A DNA stretch of 64,000 bases, from assembly GCA_900538305.1 (NCBI GenBank), contig UPXY01000001.1, forward strand, positions 62,001 through 126,000. The letters run 5' to 3'. The notes beneath the pieces were generated by a model, which did not search any database, was not told the DNA's origin, and was given only the letters and a program-made list of their open reading frames with translations. The position numbers and the translations under genes were made by a program. The stretch comes from an uncultured Collinsella sp. Lineage in GTDB: Bacteria > Actinomycetota > Coriobacteriia > Coriobacteriales > Coriobacteriaceae. This document shows positions 17,242 to 26,482 of this stretch, in pieces (position 1 is the stretch's first letter; every line of letters begins with the position of its first letter).

Positions 17242-17354
17242 GGAATGCCTTTCTCAAAGATATGAACTGTCCGGACGTGCGCGTACCATTCATATATACA
17301 ATAAGGGAATCGAGAATCCGACGGGTTTGGCGTCGAACAATAAAGGAGCAGACC

Positions 17355-18308
17355 ATGACAGACATCAACCGGGGTGCCCTGCGCGTAGCGGTGCTCGAGG
17401 GCGGTATTTCCGATGAACGCGACATATCGTTCGACTCCGGCCATGCCGTTGCGAAGGCGCTGCGCGGTGTGGGCTACGAGTCTGTGGATGAGCTCGATCC
17501 TGCCGACGATGAGTTTCTCGGGGCGCTTGCGAACGGAAATTACGACGTAGCCTTCATCGCGCTCCATGGTCGCGGCGGCGAGGACGGCATGATTCAGAGC
17601 ATCCTCGAGTACTTCGGTATTCCCTACACGGGTTCGGATGTCATTGCGAGCGCTTGTGCTGCGGACAAGACGGTATCCAAAGCGCTCTACGTTCGTGCTG
17701 GAATCCCCGTCGCGCGCGATATCGTGCTCCATGACGACGATGACGTGTGCATCGCGGATATCGTCGATGTCGTGGGAGAGGAGTGCTTCGTGAAGCCCGC
17801 CGTGAATGGGTCGAGCTTCGGCGTAACGCTCGTGCATAACGAGGATGAGCTTCCCGATGCGCTCGAGCTCGTGTTCGAGCACGATTCGAAAGCGCTTATC
17901 GAGGAGCGTCTTGTGGGGACGGAAATCACCGTCGGTGTATTCGGAAGCCCTGCGCAGGCGCTGCCTATCGTGGAGATTCTGCCTCAGGAAGGTTCCGAGT
18001 TCTACGGACTCGACGTGAAGTATATCGACCCGTCGCTCGTGCACCGTATTCCTGCCGAGATTTCAAAGGAAGATTATGTGCGTGCCCAGGAGCTCGCTGT
18101 TCAGGCGCATGAGGCTCTTGGCTGCACCGGTTTCTCGCGCAGCGACTTCATCGTGTGCGATCGCGGACCGGTGATTCTCGAGACGAACACCATTCCCGGT
18201 ATGACCGAGACCTCGCTCTTCCCCGATGAAGCTCGCCATGTGGGTCTCTCGCTCGGCGATGTTGCAGACGAGCTGATCCGCATCGCGCTCGCGAAGGCGG
18301 AGGGATAA
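17355..18308 (+). CDS. ddl: D-alanine--D-alanine ligase
   Basis: An ATP-grasp enzyme making the D-Ala-D-Ala dipeptide for peptidoglycan; 317 residues. Characteristic segments are VLEGGISDERDISFDSG at the N-terminus, FIALHGRGGEDGMIQ, YTGSDVIASACAADK, FVKPAVNGSSFGV and the C-terminal ILETNTIPGMTETSLFP. AAAGGAG lies six bases before the ATG at 17355. The next gene starts at the base after its stop codon, so the two are coupled. The divergent gap to rlmN has an AT-rich TATACAAT that may be its -10. Confidence 0.95.
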   Translation: MTDINRGALRVAVLEGGISDERDISFDSGHAVAKALRGVGYESVDELDPADDEFLGALANGNYDVAFIALHGRGGEDGMIQSILEYFGIPYTGSDVIASACAADKTVSKALYVRAGIPVARDIVLHDDDDVCIADIVDVVGEECFVKPAVNGSSFGVTLVHNEDELPDALELVFEHDSKALIEERLVGTEITVGVFGSPAQALPIVEILPQEGSEFYGLDVKYIDPSLVHRIPAEISKEDYVRAQELAVQAHEALGCTGFSRSDFIVCDRGPVILETNTIPGMTETSLFPDEARHVGLSLGDVADELIRIALAKAEG

Positions 18309-21221
18309 GTGTCCTCAGAGCTCATCGGTTCCATGACGATGGAAGCGGCAGTGCTCCCTGGCACTCCGCGATTCGTGATAGAGCAGTACAAGACGCTTGC
18401 GGAGCGCGCGCGGGAGCGCGTGTTCGGCATCATCGAGGAAGACGTGGTCATTCTCGATACCGAGACGACCGGACTTTCCGTTCGCGACAACGAGCTGATC
18501 GAGATCTCTGCCGCGGTCCTCACCCAACAGGGTATTAAGGAGCGCTTCGACACCTTCGTGCACCCCACAGGACCGATTCCAGACGAAATCATCAAGCTCA
18601 CGGGTATTCGGAATGCGGATGTCATCCATGCTCCCTCGGCGCGCGAAGCGGTGGAAGCGCTCGCGGAGTTCGTGGCAGGCAGGCCGGTTGTCGCGCACAA
18701 CGCCACCTTCGACCGCTCGTTCATCGAGGCGGTAAAAGGCGGCGTCAACGTGAGCGATATCTGGATCGACTCGCTAGCGCTCTCACGCATCGCACTGCCC
18801 CGCTTGGCTTCGCATAAGCTTTCGTCTATGGCCGAGCTCTTCGGGTGCGCGGCGGTGTCGCACCGGGCAACCGATGATGTGGATGCGCTCGCCGGCATGT
18901 GGCGCATCCTGCTCACCGCGCTCACCGATCTCCCAGCCGGCTTGCTCCGCCTGCTTGCGGATACCCATCCCGACGTCGCCTGGTCGTACCGGCCGGTATT
19001 CTCGTTCCTTGCGCAGAACATGACCGACGAGCCGTTCTCGCTGCGGGCGGCGCGAGCGCGCGTGCTCGAGGACGAGCCGGGGGAGGAACGCTTCGATTCC
19101 GATGACCTGCCTGCGCTCGCCATGCCAAGCGACCAAGCCATCGAGGCATGCTATGAGCCCGGTGGCGTCGTGGCGAAGATGTACGAGACATTCGAGCCGC
19201 GCGCGGAACAGGTTGAGATGTCCTGCGAGGTGCGCGATGCCATCGCGAGCAGCACCAACCGCGTTATCGAGGCCGGGACGGGCGTGGGAAAGTCCGTTGC
19301 TTATCTGGTTCCCCTCGTCGCGGCCGCGAAGGAGAACAATATCACGGTGGGTGTAGCGACGAAGTCGAACAACCTCGCCGACCAGCTCATGTACCACGAG
19401 TTGCCTAAGTTGAGTGATGCGATCGAGGGAGGTATCTCGTACTGCGCGCTCAAGGGGTTCGATCACTATCCCTGTCTGCGCAAGCTTGAGCGGCTCGCCC
19501 GCAGTACCGCGGAGATCAAAACCGAACGCGATCCGGCGGATACGCTGACGGCGATCGCGGTGATCTACGCCTTCGCGTGCCAGAGCCCGAGCGGTGACCT
19601 CGATGCGCTGGGGATTCGCTGGAAGAGCGTGAATCGCCAAGACCTCACCACAGGTTCGCGCGAGTGCGCTCGCAGGCTCTGCCCCTTCTTCCCCGATGCC
19701 TGCCTTGTGCACGGAGCTCGGCGTCGGGCGGCACGCTCGGATGTGGTCGTGACCAATCACTCCCTGCTTTTTAGAAACGTCGCGGCGGAGGGAAAGATCT
19801 TGCCACCCATCCGCCATTGGGTCGTCGATGAGGCACATTCCGTGGAACGTGAGGCGCGACGCCAATGGGCCATCACGGTCTCTGCAGACGATTCGCGTTC
19901 CGTGTTCGAACGCCTGGGAGGCGAGGGTGCGGGAACGCTCGGAACCATCGGCAGAGAGTTCTCGCATCATGAAGCGGCGACCCTGTATATGGGGCTCTGT
20001 GCACGGGCGGTTGCGTGCGCGACACGCGCTTCACGCTCCATGGCCGATCTGTTCGATGCGGTGCGCGAGCTTTCTAAGACCGCGCGCGGCGGCGGATACG
20101 ACCAGGTGAACCTATGGATCGGGGACGAACTGCGCGAAAGCGAGGGCTGGTCTGCGTTCCTGCCCACGGCGTTCGGTGCCGTCGATGCACTCGAGGAGGT
20201 GGAGAAGGCGCTCCGCGCGCTCGCAGACGCGCTTGCGCAAGATGCGCCCGAGCGCGCCGCCGATGTCTCCGAGCACGCGCGACGAATCGCCGATCTGAAG
20301 GAAGGCCTTGCCCTTATCGTTCGCGGCGAGGACAAACGCTACGTCTATTCCCTGCAAGTGAACCGTCGGCTGCGCGCGGGCGGGGAAGCGCTCACCGCGG
20401 AGCGGCTCGATATCGGCGAGGCGCTTGCCGAACAATGGCTCCCCGAGCTCCACACGGCGATTTTCACCTCGGCGACGCTTTCGGTGTCGGGCGACTTCAA
20501 ACACTTCGAGCACGCGGTCGGACTCGACCGGTTGCCGAGCGGTTCCTCGAAGTCACTCCACCTCGATTCGAGCTACGATTTCGACGCGAACATGTCAATC
20601 GTGGTCGCTTCCGACCTGCCCGACCCTCGGAACCGCGACGCCTACATCGACGCGCTCGAAGAGCTGCTCGTCGATGTCCATGTCGCCATGGAGGGCTCGG
20701 TGCTCACGCTCTTCACCAACCGTCGCGACATGGAGGAGCTGTTCGAGCGCGTGAAGCCGCGTCTCGCCGTTGAGGGGCTTGAGCTCGCCTGCCAACTGCG
20801 CATGAGTTCGGCGCGGCGTTTGCGCGACCATTTCGTGGCCGAGCGCTCGTCGTCGCTCTTCGCCCTGAAGGCGTTCTGGGAGGGGTTCGATGCGTCGGGG
20901 GAGACGCTTCGCTGCGTCATCATCCCCAAGCTTCCGTTCGCGAGCCCCACAGATCCGCTAGCATGCGAGCGTGCCCACCGTGAGGATCGCGCATGGGCTC
21001 GCTACGCGCTCCCCGACGCCGTACTCGAGGTCAAGCAGGCGGCGGGCAGGCTCATCCGCTCGTCGACAGATACCGGCGTGCTCGTGCTGGCAGACTCGCG
21101 GCTCGTGACCAAGGGGTACGGGAAGAAGTTCCTCTCGTCGCTGCCGACGGCGATGTACCAGCGGATCGATGCCAAGCAGGTGGGTCGGTACCTCGAACTC
21201 TGGCGCCGCTCCCACGAATAG
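18309..21221 (+). CDS. dinG: DinG-type exonuclease-helicase
   Basis: A 970-residue fusion. The N-terminal DnaQ-like DEDDh exonuclease (about 45-210) shows VILDTETTGLS, VAHNATFDRSF and HRATDDVDALA. A superfamily 2 XPD/DinG helicase follows, with Walker A EAGTGVGKSVAYL (about 320) and a DEAH box VVDEAHSVE (about 510). C-terminal motifs are KAFWEGFDASG and QAAGRLIRSSTDTG. Between the helicase motifs, the cysteines in HYPCLRK, SRECARRLCPFFPDAC could hold an Fe-S cluster. The start is GTG at 18309, directly abutting the ddl stop. It acts on damaged or structured DNA or RNA by family analogy. Confidence 0.9.
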   Translation: MSSELIGSMTMEAAVLPGTPRFVIEQYKTLAERARERVFGIIEEDVVILDTETTGLSVRDNELIEISAAVLTQQGIKERFDTFVHPTGPIPDEIIKLTGIRNADVIHAPSAREAVEALAEFVAGRPVVAHNATFDRSFIEAVKGGVNVSDIWIDSLALSRIALPRLASHKLSSMAELFGCAAVSHRATDDVDALAGMWRILLTALTDLPAGLLRLLADTHPDVAWSYRPVFSFLAQNMTDEPFSLRAARARVLEDEPGEERFDSDDLPALAMPSDQAIEACYEPGGVVAKMYETFEPRAEQVEMSCEVRDAIASSTNRVIEAGTGVGKSVAYLVPLVAAAKENNITVGVATKSNNLADQLMYHELPKLSDAIEGGISYCALKGFDHYPCLRKLERLARSTAEIKTERDPADTLTAIAVIYAFACQSPSGDLDALGIRWKSVNRQDLTTGSRECARRLCPFFPDACLVHGARRRAARSDVVVTNHSLLFRNVAAEGKILPPIRHWVVDEAHSVEREARRQWAITVSADDSRSVFERLGGEGAGTLGTIGREFSHHEAATLYMGLCARAVACATRASRSMADLFDAVRELSKTARGGGYDQVNLWIGDELRESEGWSAFLPTAFGAVDALEEVEKALRALADALAQDAPERAADVSEHARRIADLKEGLALIVRGEDKRYVYSLQVNRRLRAGGEALTAERLDIGEALAEQWLPELHTAIFTSATLSVSGDFKHFEHAVGLDRLPSGSSKSLHLDSSYDFDANMSIVVASDLPDPRNRDAYIDALEELLVDVHVAMEGSVLTLFTNRRDMEELFERVKPRLAVEGLELACQLRMSSARRLRDHFVAERSSSLFALKAFWEGFDASGETLRCVIIPKLPFASPTDPLACERAHREDRAWARYALPDAVLEVKQAAGRLIRSSTDTGVLVLADSRLVTKGYGKKFLSSLPTAMYQRIDAKQVGRYLELWRRSHE

Positions 21222-21237
21222 GGCCGCCTCTCGGAGC

Positions 21238-22173
21238 TTATGACCGGGGTGAACCGACGTGTTCGGCAAGGAGGCTTCGGGCATATTCCACGAAGGTGCG
21301 GGCGAGGCTGCCCGGCGAGACGATCTTCATATCACTCGCAGCGGCGAGCACCTCGTCGAAGAGCCAGTGTTCCGAGGTGACGTGAACGCTCAGACATACC
21401 CGATCTGGGTCTTCGGGCGCTGCGGATACCGAGGCGATACCCGCCCAGGTGAGCTGCATCGCCCGCGCGTGTGAGCACTCGACGGTGACGAGGGTGCCGC
21501 TGGAGCTCAAGCTCGCGGTGAGCGATCGCTCGCTCCACACGTGGCGCGTGACGGAATCTTCGGTGAATTCGACGCTCGAGACGCGGTCGAGCCGATACCG
21601 GCGTTCTTCGTCCTTTTCAACATTCCAAGCGATGAGGTATGCGGCGGCGTCTTCGGTGTCGATACGGGCGGGGTCGATGAGGCGCGGCGCGGCGACGGTA
21701 TCGTCATGCGCTCGGTACCAGATTCGGCACCGCACGCCATCTTCGATTGCCTCGGAGAGGCACTGGTAGCACGTACCGTAGGAGATCGTGCTCGCGATGA
21801 GCGTCTGCGAGCTGCCGAGTGCATCCTGCTTGCCCAGCAGGGAGCTCGTGAGCCGCTCGGATGCGCCGCGCTCGATGTTGAGCGTTCCCAAAACATGGGA
21901 CAGCACGATACCCTCTGCCAGGCTCAAACGGAGCGGTTGGAGTGCGCCGGCGGTGCCGGTGAGGGAGACGGCGTCTTCTGTGCGGGTGACGATTGCGCGG
22001 GCACCGGTCTCGCGGTCCGCGAGCGTCGACAAGAGCTCGCAATAGCTTTCGAGCTCAGGAGTCGTACAAGAGAGCAAATCGCATGCGTACGCGTGCCCGA
22101 TGGCGTGCTCGGGGGAGGCGGTGAGCGCTTCGAGGAGTCGAAGGGCTGCGCGCACGCGGTCATCGTGTCTCAT
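21238..22173 (-). CDS. WYL-domain transcriptional regulator (PafC-like)
   Basis: A 311-residue protein with an N-terminal helical, HTH-like region and a WYL-type ligand-sensing domain (segment RCRIWYRAHDDTVAAPRLIDP, then AYLIAWNVEKDEERRYRLDRV). WYL pairs next to each other in actinobacteria resemble PafB and PafC, which control a DNA-damage response. No proteasome or Pup genes are nearby here. It overlaps the upstream WYL gene by 14 bases and lies convergent with the DinG-type gene. Confidence 0.8.
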   Translation of the reverse strand: MRHDDRVRAALRLLEALTASPEHAIGHAYACDLLSCTTPELESYCELLSTLADRETGARAIVTRTEDAVSLTGTAGALQPLRLSLAEGIVLSHVLGTLNIERGASERLTSSLLGKQDALGSSQTLIASTISYGTCYQCLSEAIEDGVRCRIWYRAHDDTVAAPRLIDPARIDTEDAAAYLIAWNVEKDEERRYRLDRVSSVEFTEDSVTRHVWSERSLTASLSSSGTLVTVECSHARAMQLTWAGIASVSAAPEDPDRVCLSVHVTSEHWLFDEVLAAASDMKIVSPGSLARTFVEYARSLLAEHVGSPRS

Positions 22174-23164
22174 GGATTTCGACCGCCTCTCTGATCTTAG
22201 CCCCCCAAGCGTCGATGAGTGCCTGCGGTGCGCACGGCCTCATGCCATCCCGCGCGTGTTCGAGTGCGAACGCCGCCGCCGCATCGAGGTTGCGCACGCG
22301 GACCGTCCACCGCAGGGATCCGTCGGGAGCGGGGGACACGGTGCCCCTGCCGTGCGTGAGAGCGTGTGCGTCGCGTCCGGAAGGGAACGAGAAGGTGGCG
22401 TCGATGCCCTCCTCACCGCCGAAGTCGAATGGCAAGAAGAGGAACTCATGAATATCGAAGTCATCGGGTATGCGGTAGGGCGCGCCGGGGCGCAGGGCTT
22501 GCTCCATGCGATCGGTGCGGAAGGTGCGCAAGGCATGCGAGGCATCGTCGAGGCCGACGATATAGGTCGCTCCCTCGTGGTTGAAGATACCGAAGATCTG
22601 CACGGAGCGGCGCGAGGCCTCGCCGTGTGCGTTGGTGTAGGAGAAGCTGAGCGTGCGGTGCAGGGAGAACGCGAGCCAGATGGTGTCCAGCATGGCCTGG
22701 TGCGCGCTTGCAGGCGCCGCCGCAGAGGGCTCCTGGGGACTTCGCGCAACCTCCGCCACCTTCGTGCGGATATGCATGAGGGGAGTCCTGAGGGGGCTCG
22801 TTTGCTCGGAAAGGTACTCGTCGATCGCTTCGGCGAGGAGCGCCGCATCACCAGGCGTAATGATGCCGCCTGCGGCGAAGGTGTTCTCGCGATCGAGCAC
22901 CCAGAGCGCCGTCTCGTTTTCCGCGCCGAGCTCAACGGGCGCGGGGACGATCTCGATGCCCTGTTCGGAAAGCTTCTTCCTGTCGCGGTTGAACTTCTTG
23001 ACCTCGGATTCGCGATTCGTCGACCCGTAGCCCAGATCGGAGTCGCTCACGATCTCGTCCGTCGAGATCGGCCTGGTCGAGGTGTTGAAGATAAAGGCGA
23101 GGTTGAGGAGGCGCTGTGCCACCGCATCGTCTGCGATTCGGTCGCGTGCATCTTTTGCCGACAT
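22160..23164 (-). CDS. WYL-domain transcriptional regulator (PafB-like)
   Basis: A 334-residue regulator. The N-terminal winged-helix region carries STDEIVSDSDLGYG and VKKFNRDRKKLSEQGIEIVP. A central WYL-domain part has RTLSFSYTNAHGEASRRSVQIFGIF and TYIVGLDDASHALRTFRTDRM. It overlaps the next leftward WYL gene, so the two products probably work as a heterodimer, as PafB-PafC do. GGGAGGTGAGGGC lies just upstream of the ATG at 23164. It is divergent from the M28-like gene across a 205-base gap. Confidence 0.85.
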   Translation of the reverse strand: MSAKDARDRIADDAVAQRLLNLAFIFNTSTRPISTDEIVSDSDLGYGSTNRESEVKKFNRDRKKLSEQGIEIVPAPVELGAENETALWVLDRENTFAAGGIITPGDAALLAEAIDEYLSEQTSPLRTPLMHIRTKVAEVARSPQEPSAAAPASAHQAMLDTIWLAFSLHRTLSFSYTNAHGEASRRSVQIFGIFNHEGATYIVGLDDASHALRTFRTDRMEQALRPGAPYRIPDDFDIHEFLFLPFDFGGEEGIDATFSFPSGRDAHALTHGRGTVSPAPDGSLRWTVRVRNLDAAAAFALEHARDGMRPCAPQALIDAWGAKIREAVEIHETR

Positions 23165-23369
23165 GCCCTCACCTCCCTGGTTTTCCCATTCTACACGAGC
23201 GCCACGCGTCGTCTTATGGAGATAGAAAGGTGCAATTCGTATGCGTGATGCAGATAACCTGCGGCAACGCGACAGAAATAGTGCAAGAGCGGTATACTTT
23301 GCAAGATGGAGACATCACCTATGCGTCCGCGAGCGGACACCGCACGACGAACAGGGATAGGATAACCCG

Positions 23370-26249
23370 ATGGCTACTACCCGGAAATACCTTGGACACC
23401 TGCTACAGAACACGGGCATAACGCCGGCGTGCAGCGAGGAGGAACGCGTCGCCGCCGAGGATATCGCGGCGATCTTCACCGCCCACGGGTTCGAACCCGA
23501 GGTACAGGAATTCAACGCGTCGCCTACCCCGCGCGTCATGCGCGCCGCGCTGGGCATCGGACTCTTCTTGGGCTCGGTGCTCATGGGAATCGGCGGCGCG
23601 GTCGGCATCATCGGCGCGCTCGTCGCCATTGCCATGGCGGTGCTTTACGTGCTCGAGCGCATGGGGAAGATCGTGCTTCCCAGCGCCGGCGGCGCGGGTG
23701 TTTCGCAAAATGTGATTGCCTACCACAAGGCCGAGGGGCCCCTCGCTTCGCCGCGCAACCGCCCGGTGGTCGTGGTAGCTCACTACGATTCGCCGCGTGC
23801 GGATCTGTTCGCGGGCATGCCGTATGCCACCTACCGTCCGATCATCTCGAAGCTCATGCCCTACATGATGCTCGTTCCCGCCGTCATTGCCGTGCTGCGC
23901 CTGTTCCCGTTCCCGCCTGCGGCGAAGATCGTGCTGTGGATTCTTGCGATCGCTGCGGCGCTCGTTCCGCTGGCGTACGCGGTCGGCGTGATCGCGAACC
24001 GCTACGTTCTGCCCTACACCTCGGGTTCCGTCTGCAACAAGTCGTCGGTCGCCTCGATGCTTGGCGTCATGGACGCCGTCGCCCCATATGCCGGAAATGA
24101 CGAGTTCCCGCAGGACGTTCCTTTTGACGAATACTTTTCCGAGCAAGTTCGCATAGCGGAAGAGGAAGAGCTCGCCGCCGCAATCGCTGCGGGAGACCTT
24201 CCCGAGGATGCCGCCGCGACGGATGAGGGTGAAGCTGCGTCCGAGCCCGGCGATGAGGAGGATGCGCTCCAAGGGACGGCCTCGATGTCGATCGACGTCG
24301 ACGAGGCTCCCGTCGACCTCGGGGCGACCGCTGCGATTTCCATGGAACCGGTGATCGCCGCCGCTGCCGCAGAGATCGATGCCGACATCCATGAGGAAGA
24401 GGACGCCTCCGAAGCACCAGCCGACGATCTTTCGGAGGCTGGCGAAGACGACGCTCCCGAAGAGGACGTTGCTGGCGCAGACGATGAGCCCGAGCTTGTG
24501 AACGCGTTCGGCAACTATCGCTTCGGTGAGGACGCGATTCGCGCGATCGGCATGGTGCCGGAATCGTGTGTCATCGTGTACGAAGACGACGAGCCCGAGG
24601 TCGATGAAGAGACGACCGCTCCAACGGAGGATTCTGAAGAAGCCGGGGAGGCCATCGAGCAAGTCGATGCCGCACCGTTCGATTATGAACAGGATTCCGG
24701 TGAGGCCTTTGATGAGGGCGACGCCTACGAAGAGGAGCCCGAAGACGAAGGCGGATTCTTCCCGCCTGCGGGTCAGGCGGGCATCGCCGGTGCGTTGTCC
24801 GCGGTCGGTTCTGGCGCGGCGCGGCTCTTCAACGGCATGAAGCGCCGCGGCAAGGGCGTCCTCGAATCGCTTGGCGCCCATGAGGACGAGGACGCAGAGG
24901 AGGAGCAGCCAGACGAGCTCGTGAGCGGCGAGACCGACGTCCCCGTTGCATCCGAGGACGCCTCTTTGTCGGAGGCGATGGATTCTGCGCCCGTCGACAC
25001 GCTAGACGAGACTGCCGCGGTTGAGGAGGGGGCCGAGCCTGCTCTGGGCGAGACACGTGCCTTCGAGGTTCCCGAGGTGGTGGCGACAGAACCTGCCGGC
25101 GCGCAGGAAATCGCTACCCCCGAGCCGGCGGCCACCTCGGCGTCCATCCCGGATGCTGTTCCGGCGCAGCCGGTGGAGACGGTCGATTCTCTCATGGCGC
25201 AGATCGCGACGCCTCGCCCACAGATCCCTCGCGTGCCCCAACGTACGTTCAACACCGTACCCGATCCCTCGGTTCCTTCGATCAGCCAGGTCAACGCATC
25301 GAGCCGCGCCTCGCTGTTCGACCTTCCCGACCCGTCTTCCGCGGTCGTCGACCCGTTCTCTGCGGTGTCGTCCGTTCCGGATGAGGTCGAGGTAGCCGAG
25401 CCGATGCCGTCGGTGCCGGCGATGGAACCGTCCGTGCCGCAGTCCGCTCCGAGCGGGTTCAGCGTCATCGGACCGAACGATATCGTGGAGCCGGCGGCCT
25501 ACGACGCCCCTGCACCGGCACCCGGCGTGTTCGAGACGATTAGTGCCGATGCTCCGATCGGTGCCGTCCCGGCGACCCCCGAGCGCCGTCGCGGTTTCGG
25601 CAAGTTGTTCGGCAAGAAGAAGCGCCAGGAAGAGAGCATGAGCGACTGGTTGGGAGTCGATGAGGGCTTCGACGCCAAGCTTTCCGGCCGCGATATCGGC
25701 TCGTGGGATAACTTCGAAGGCGATGACTGGAAGGGTGGCGCCGCAGGCGCTGATGGCGTCTCCGTCGATGAGCTTCGCGATGCCGTCACCTCGATGGGCG
25801 ACGACGAGCTGCTTGGACACGACATCTGGTTCGTGGCAACGGGCGCGTCTGAGTTCGACAACGCTGGTATCCGAGCGTTCCTCGACACGCATCGCGATAA
25901 GCTTCGCGGCGTGTTCCTCATCAACCTTGAGAGCATCGGCGCGGGTGAACCCTGCATGCTTTCCCTCGAGGGCGAGCGGCGCGTGCTCAAGGGCGACAAG
26001 CGCATCATGAACCTCGTGCGTCGCGTATCCGGCGCCCTGCACGAGGAGTTCGGCGAGATCGAGGCACCCTATCTTGCCACCGACGCCTACCGCGCTATGG
26101 AGCGGAGCTTGCGCTCGCTCACGATCGCCGGCGTCGAGGATGGCCGTATCGCGTGCTCCCATACGGTAGACGACCTTCCGTATCGGGTGAATGCCAAGAA
26201 CGTGAACATGGTCGCGGATGTCGTGACCGAAGTGATTCGCCGCTCGTAG
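23370..26249 (+). CDS. M28-peptidase-like membrane protein with long acidic insertion
   Basis: A 959-residue protein. The N-terminal part has two hydrophobic helices (about 58-95), VVVVAHYDSPRAD with possible zinc ligands His138 and Asp140, two more helices (about 163-210) and GSVCNKSSVASMLGVMD. Residues ~245-745 are a very acidic, repetitive, probably disordered insertion rich in Glu, Asp, Ala and Pro. The fold resumes with WFVATGASEFDNAG (Glu828), INLESIGAG (Glu854) and CSHTVDDLPY (His931). Some M28 ligand positions look changed (Lys224 where Asp is usual), so activity is uncertain. TATACT at about 23293 may be its -10. Confidence 0.65.
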   Translation: MATTRKYLGHLLQNTGITPACSEEERVAAEDIAAIFTAHGFEPEVQEFNASPTPRVMRAALGIGLFLGSVLMGIGGAVGIIGALVAIAMAVLYVLERMGKIVLPSAGGAGVSQNVIAYHKAEGPLASPRNRPVVVVAHYDSPRADLFAGMPYATYRPIISKLMPYMMLVPAVIAVLRLFPFPPAAKIVLWILAIAAALVPLAYAVGVIANRYVLPYTSGSVCNKSSVASMLGVMDAVAPYAGNDEFPQDVPFDEYFSEQVRIAEEEELAAAIAAGDLPEDAAATDEGEAASEPGDEEDALQGTASMSIDVDEAPVDLGATAAISMEPVIAAAAAEIDADIHEEEDASEAPADDLSEAGEDDAPEEDVAGADDEPELVNAFGNYRFGEDAIRAIGMVPESCVIVYEDDEPEVDEETTAPTEDSEEAGEAIEQVDAAPFDYEQDSGEAFDEGDAYEEEPEDEGGFFPPAGQAGIAGALSAVGSGAARLFNGMKRRGKGVLESLGAHEDEDAEEEQPDELVSGETDVPVASEDASLSEAMDSAPVDTLDETAAVEEGAEPALGETRAFEVPEVVATEPAGAQEIATPEPAATSASIPDAVPAQPVETVDSLMAQIATPRPQIPRVPQRTFNTVPDPSVPSISQVNASSRASLFDLPDPSSAVVDPFSAVSSVPDEVEVAEPMPSVPAMEPSVPQSAPSGFSVIGPNDIVEPAAYDAPAPAPGVFETISADAPIGAVPATPERRRGFGKLFGKKKRQEESMSDWLGVDEGFDAKLSGRDIGSWDNFEGDDWKGGAAGADGVSVDELRDAVTSMGDDELLGHDIWFVATGASEFDNAGIRAFLDTHRDKLRGVFLINLESIGAGEPCMLSLEGERRVLKGDKRIMNLVRRVSGALHEEFGEIEAPYLATDAYRAMERSLRSLTIAGVEDGRIACSHTVDDLPYRVNAKNVNMVADVVTEVIRRS

Positions 26250-26298
26250 GATACCGGGCACTCCGCCGAGGTCTGAAGATTCGGCGGAGTGCGGTATC
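26250..26298 (+). terminator. Hairpin after the M28-like gene
   Basis: GATACCG with CACTCCGCCGA pairs with TCGGCGGAGTG and CGGTATC, giving an ~18-bp stem with one small bulge. It starts one base after the stop codon. It has no T-run, so it may be an mRNA 3'-end stabiliser or a weak terminator before the next small gene. Confidence 0.5.
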
Positions 26299-26326
26299 GG
26301 GGCGCAGGTAAACACCGGAGGGTTCC

Positions 26327-26482
26327 GTGGGAGAGTTCATCGCGTTTGTAAAGCGGCACTGGAAGGCATATCTTGTGGGGGCGGTCGTGGCGCTCACGAT
26401 CGGTTTTGCCGCTGCATATTTCGTGTATTCCATCGGAACAACGAAGGGTTCCGAAGCGCAGGCAGCCGTCAGGGTTCTGTAG
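26327..26482 (+). CDS. Small 51-residue membrane protein
   Basis: GTG at 26327, preceded by GGAGG at five bases, opens a 51-codon frame: MGEFIAFVKRHWKAYLV, then a strong hydrophobic helix (about 15-36, ending AAYFVYSIG) and a short polar tail. The basic N-terminus before the helix suggests a cytoplasmic N-terminus. Its last 14 bases overlap the 3' end of the convergent sortase gene. The good ribosome site and helix argue that it is real. The function is unknown. Confidence 0.65.
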   Translation: MGEFIAFVKRHWKAYLVGAVVALTIGFAAAYFVYSIGTTKGSEAQAAVRVL

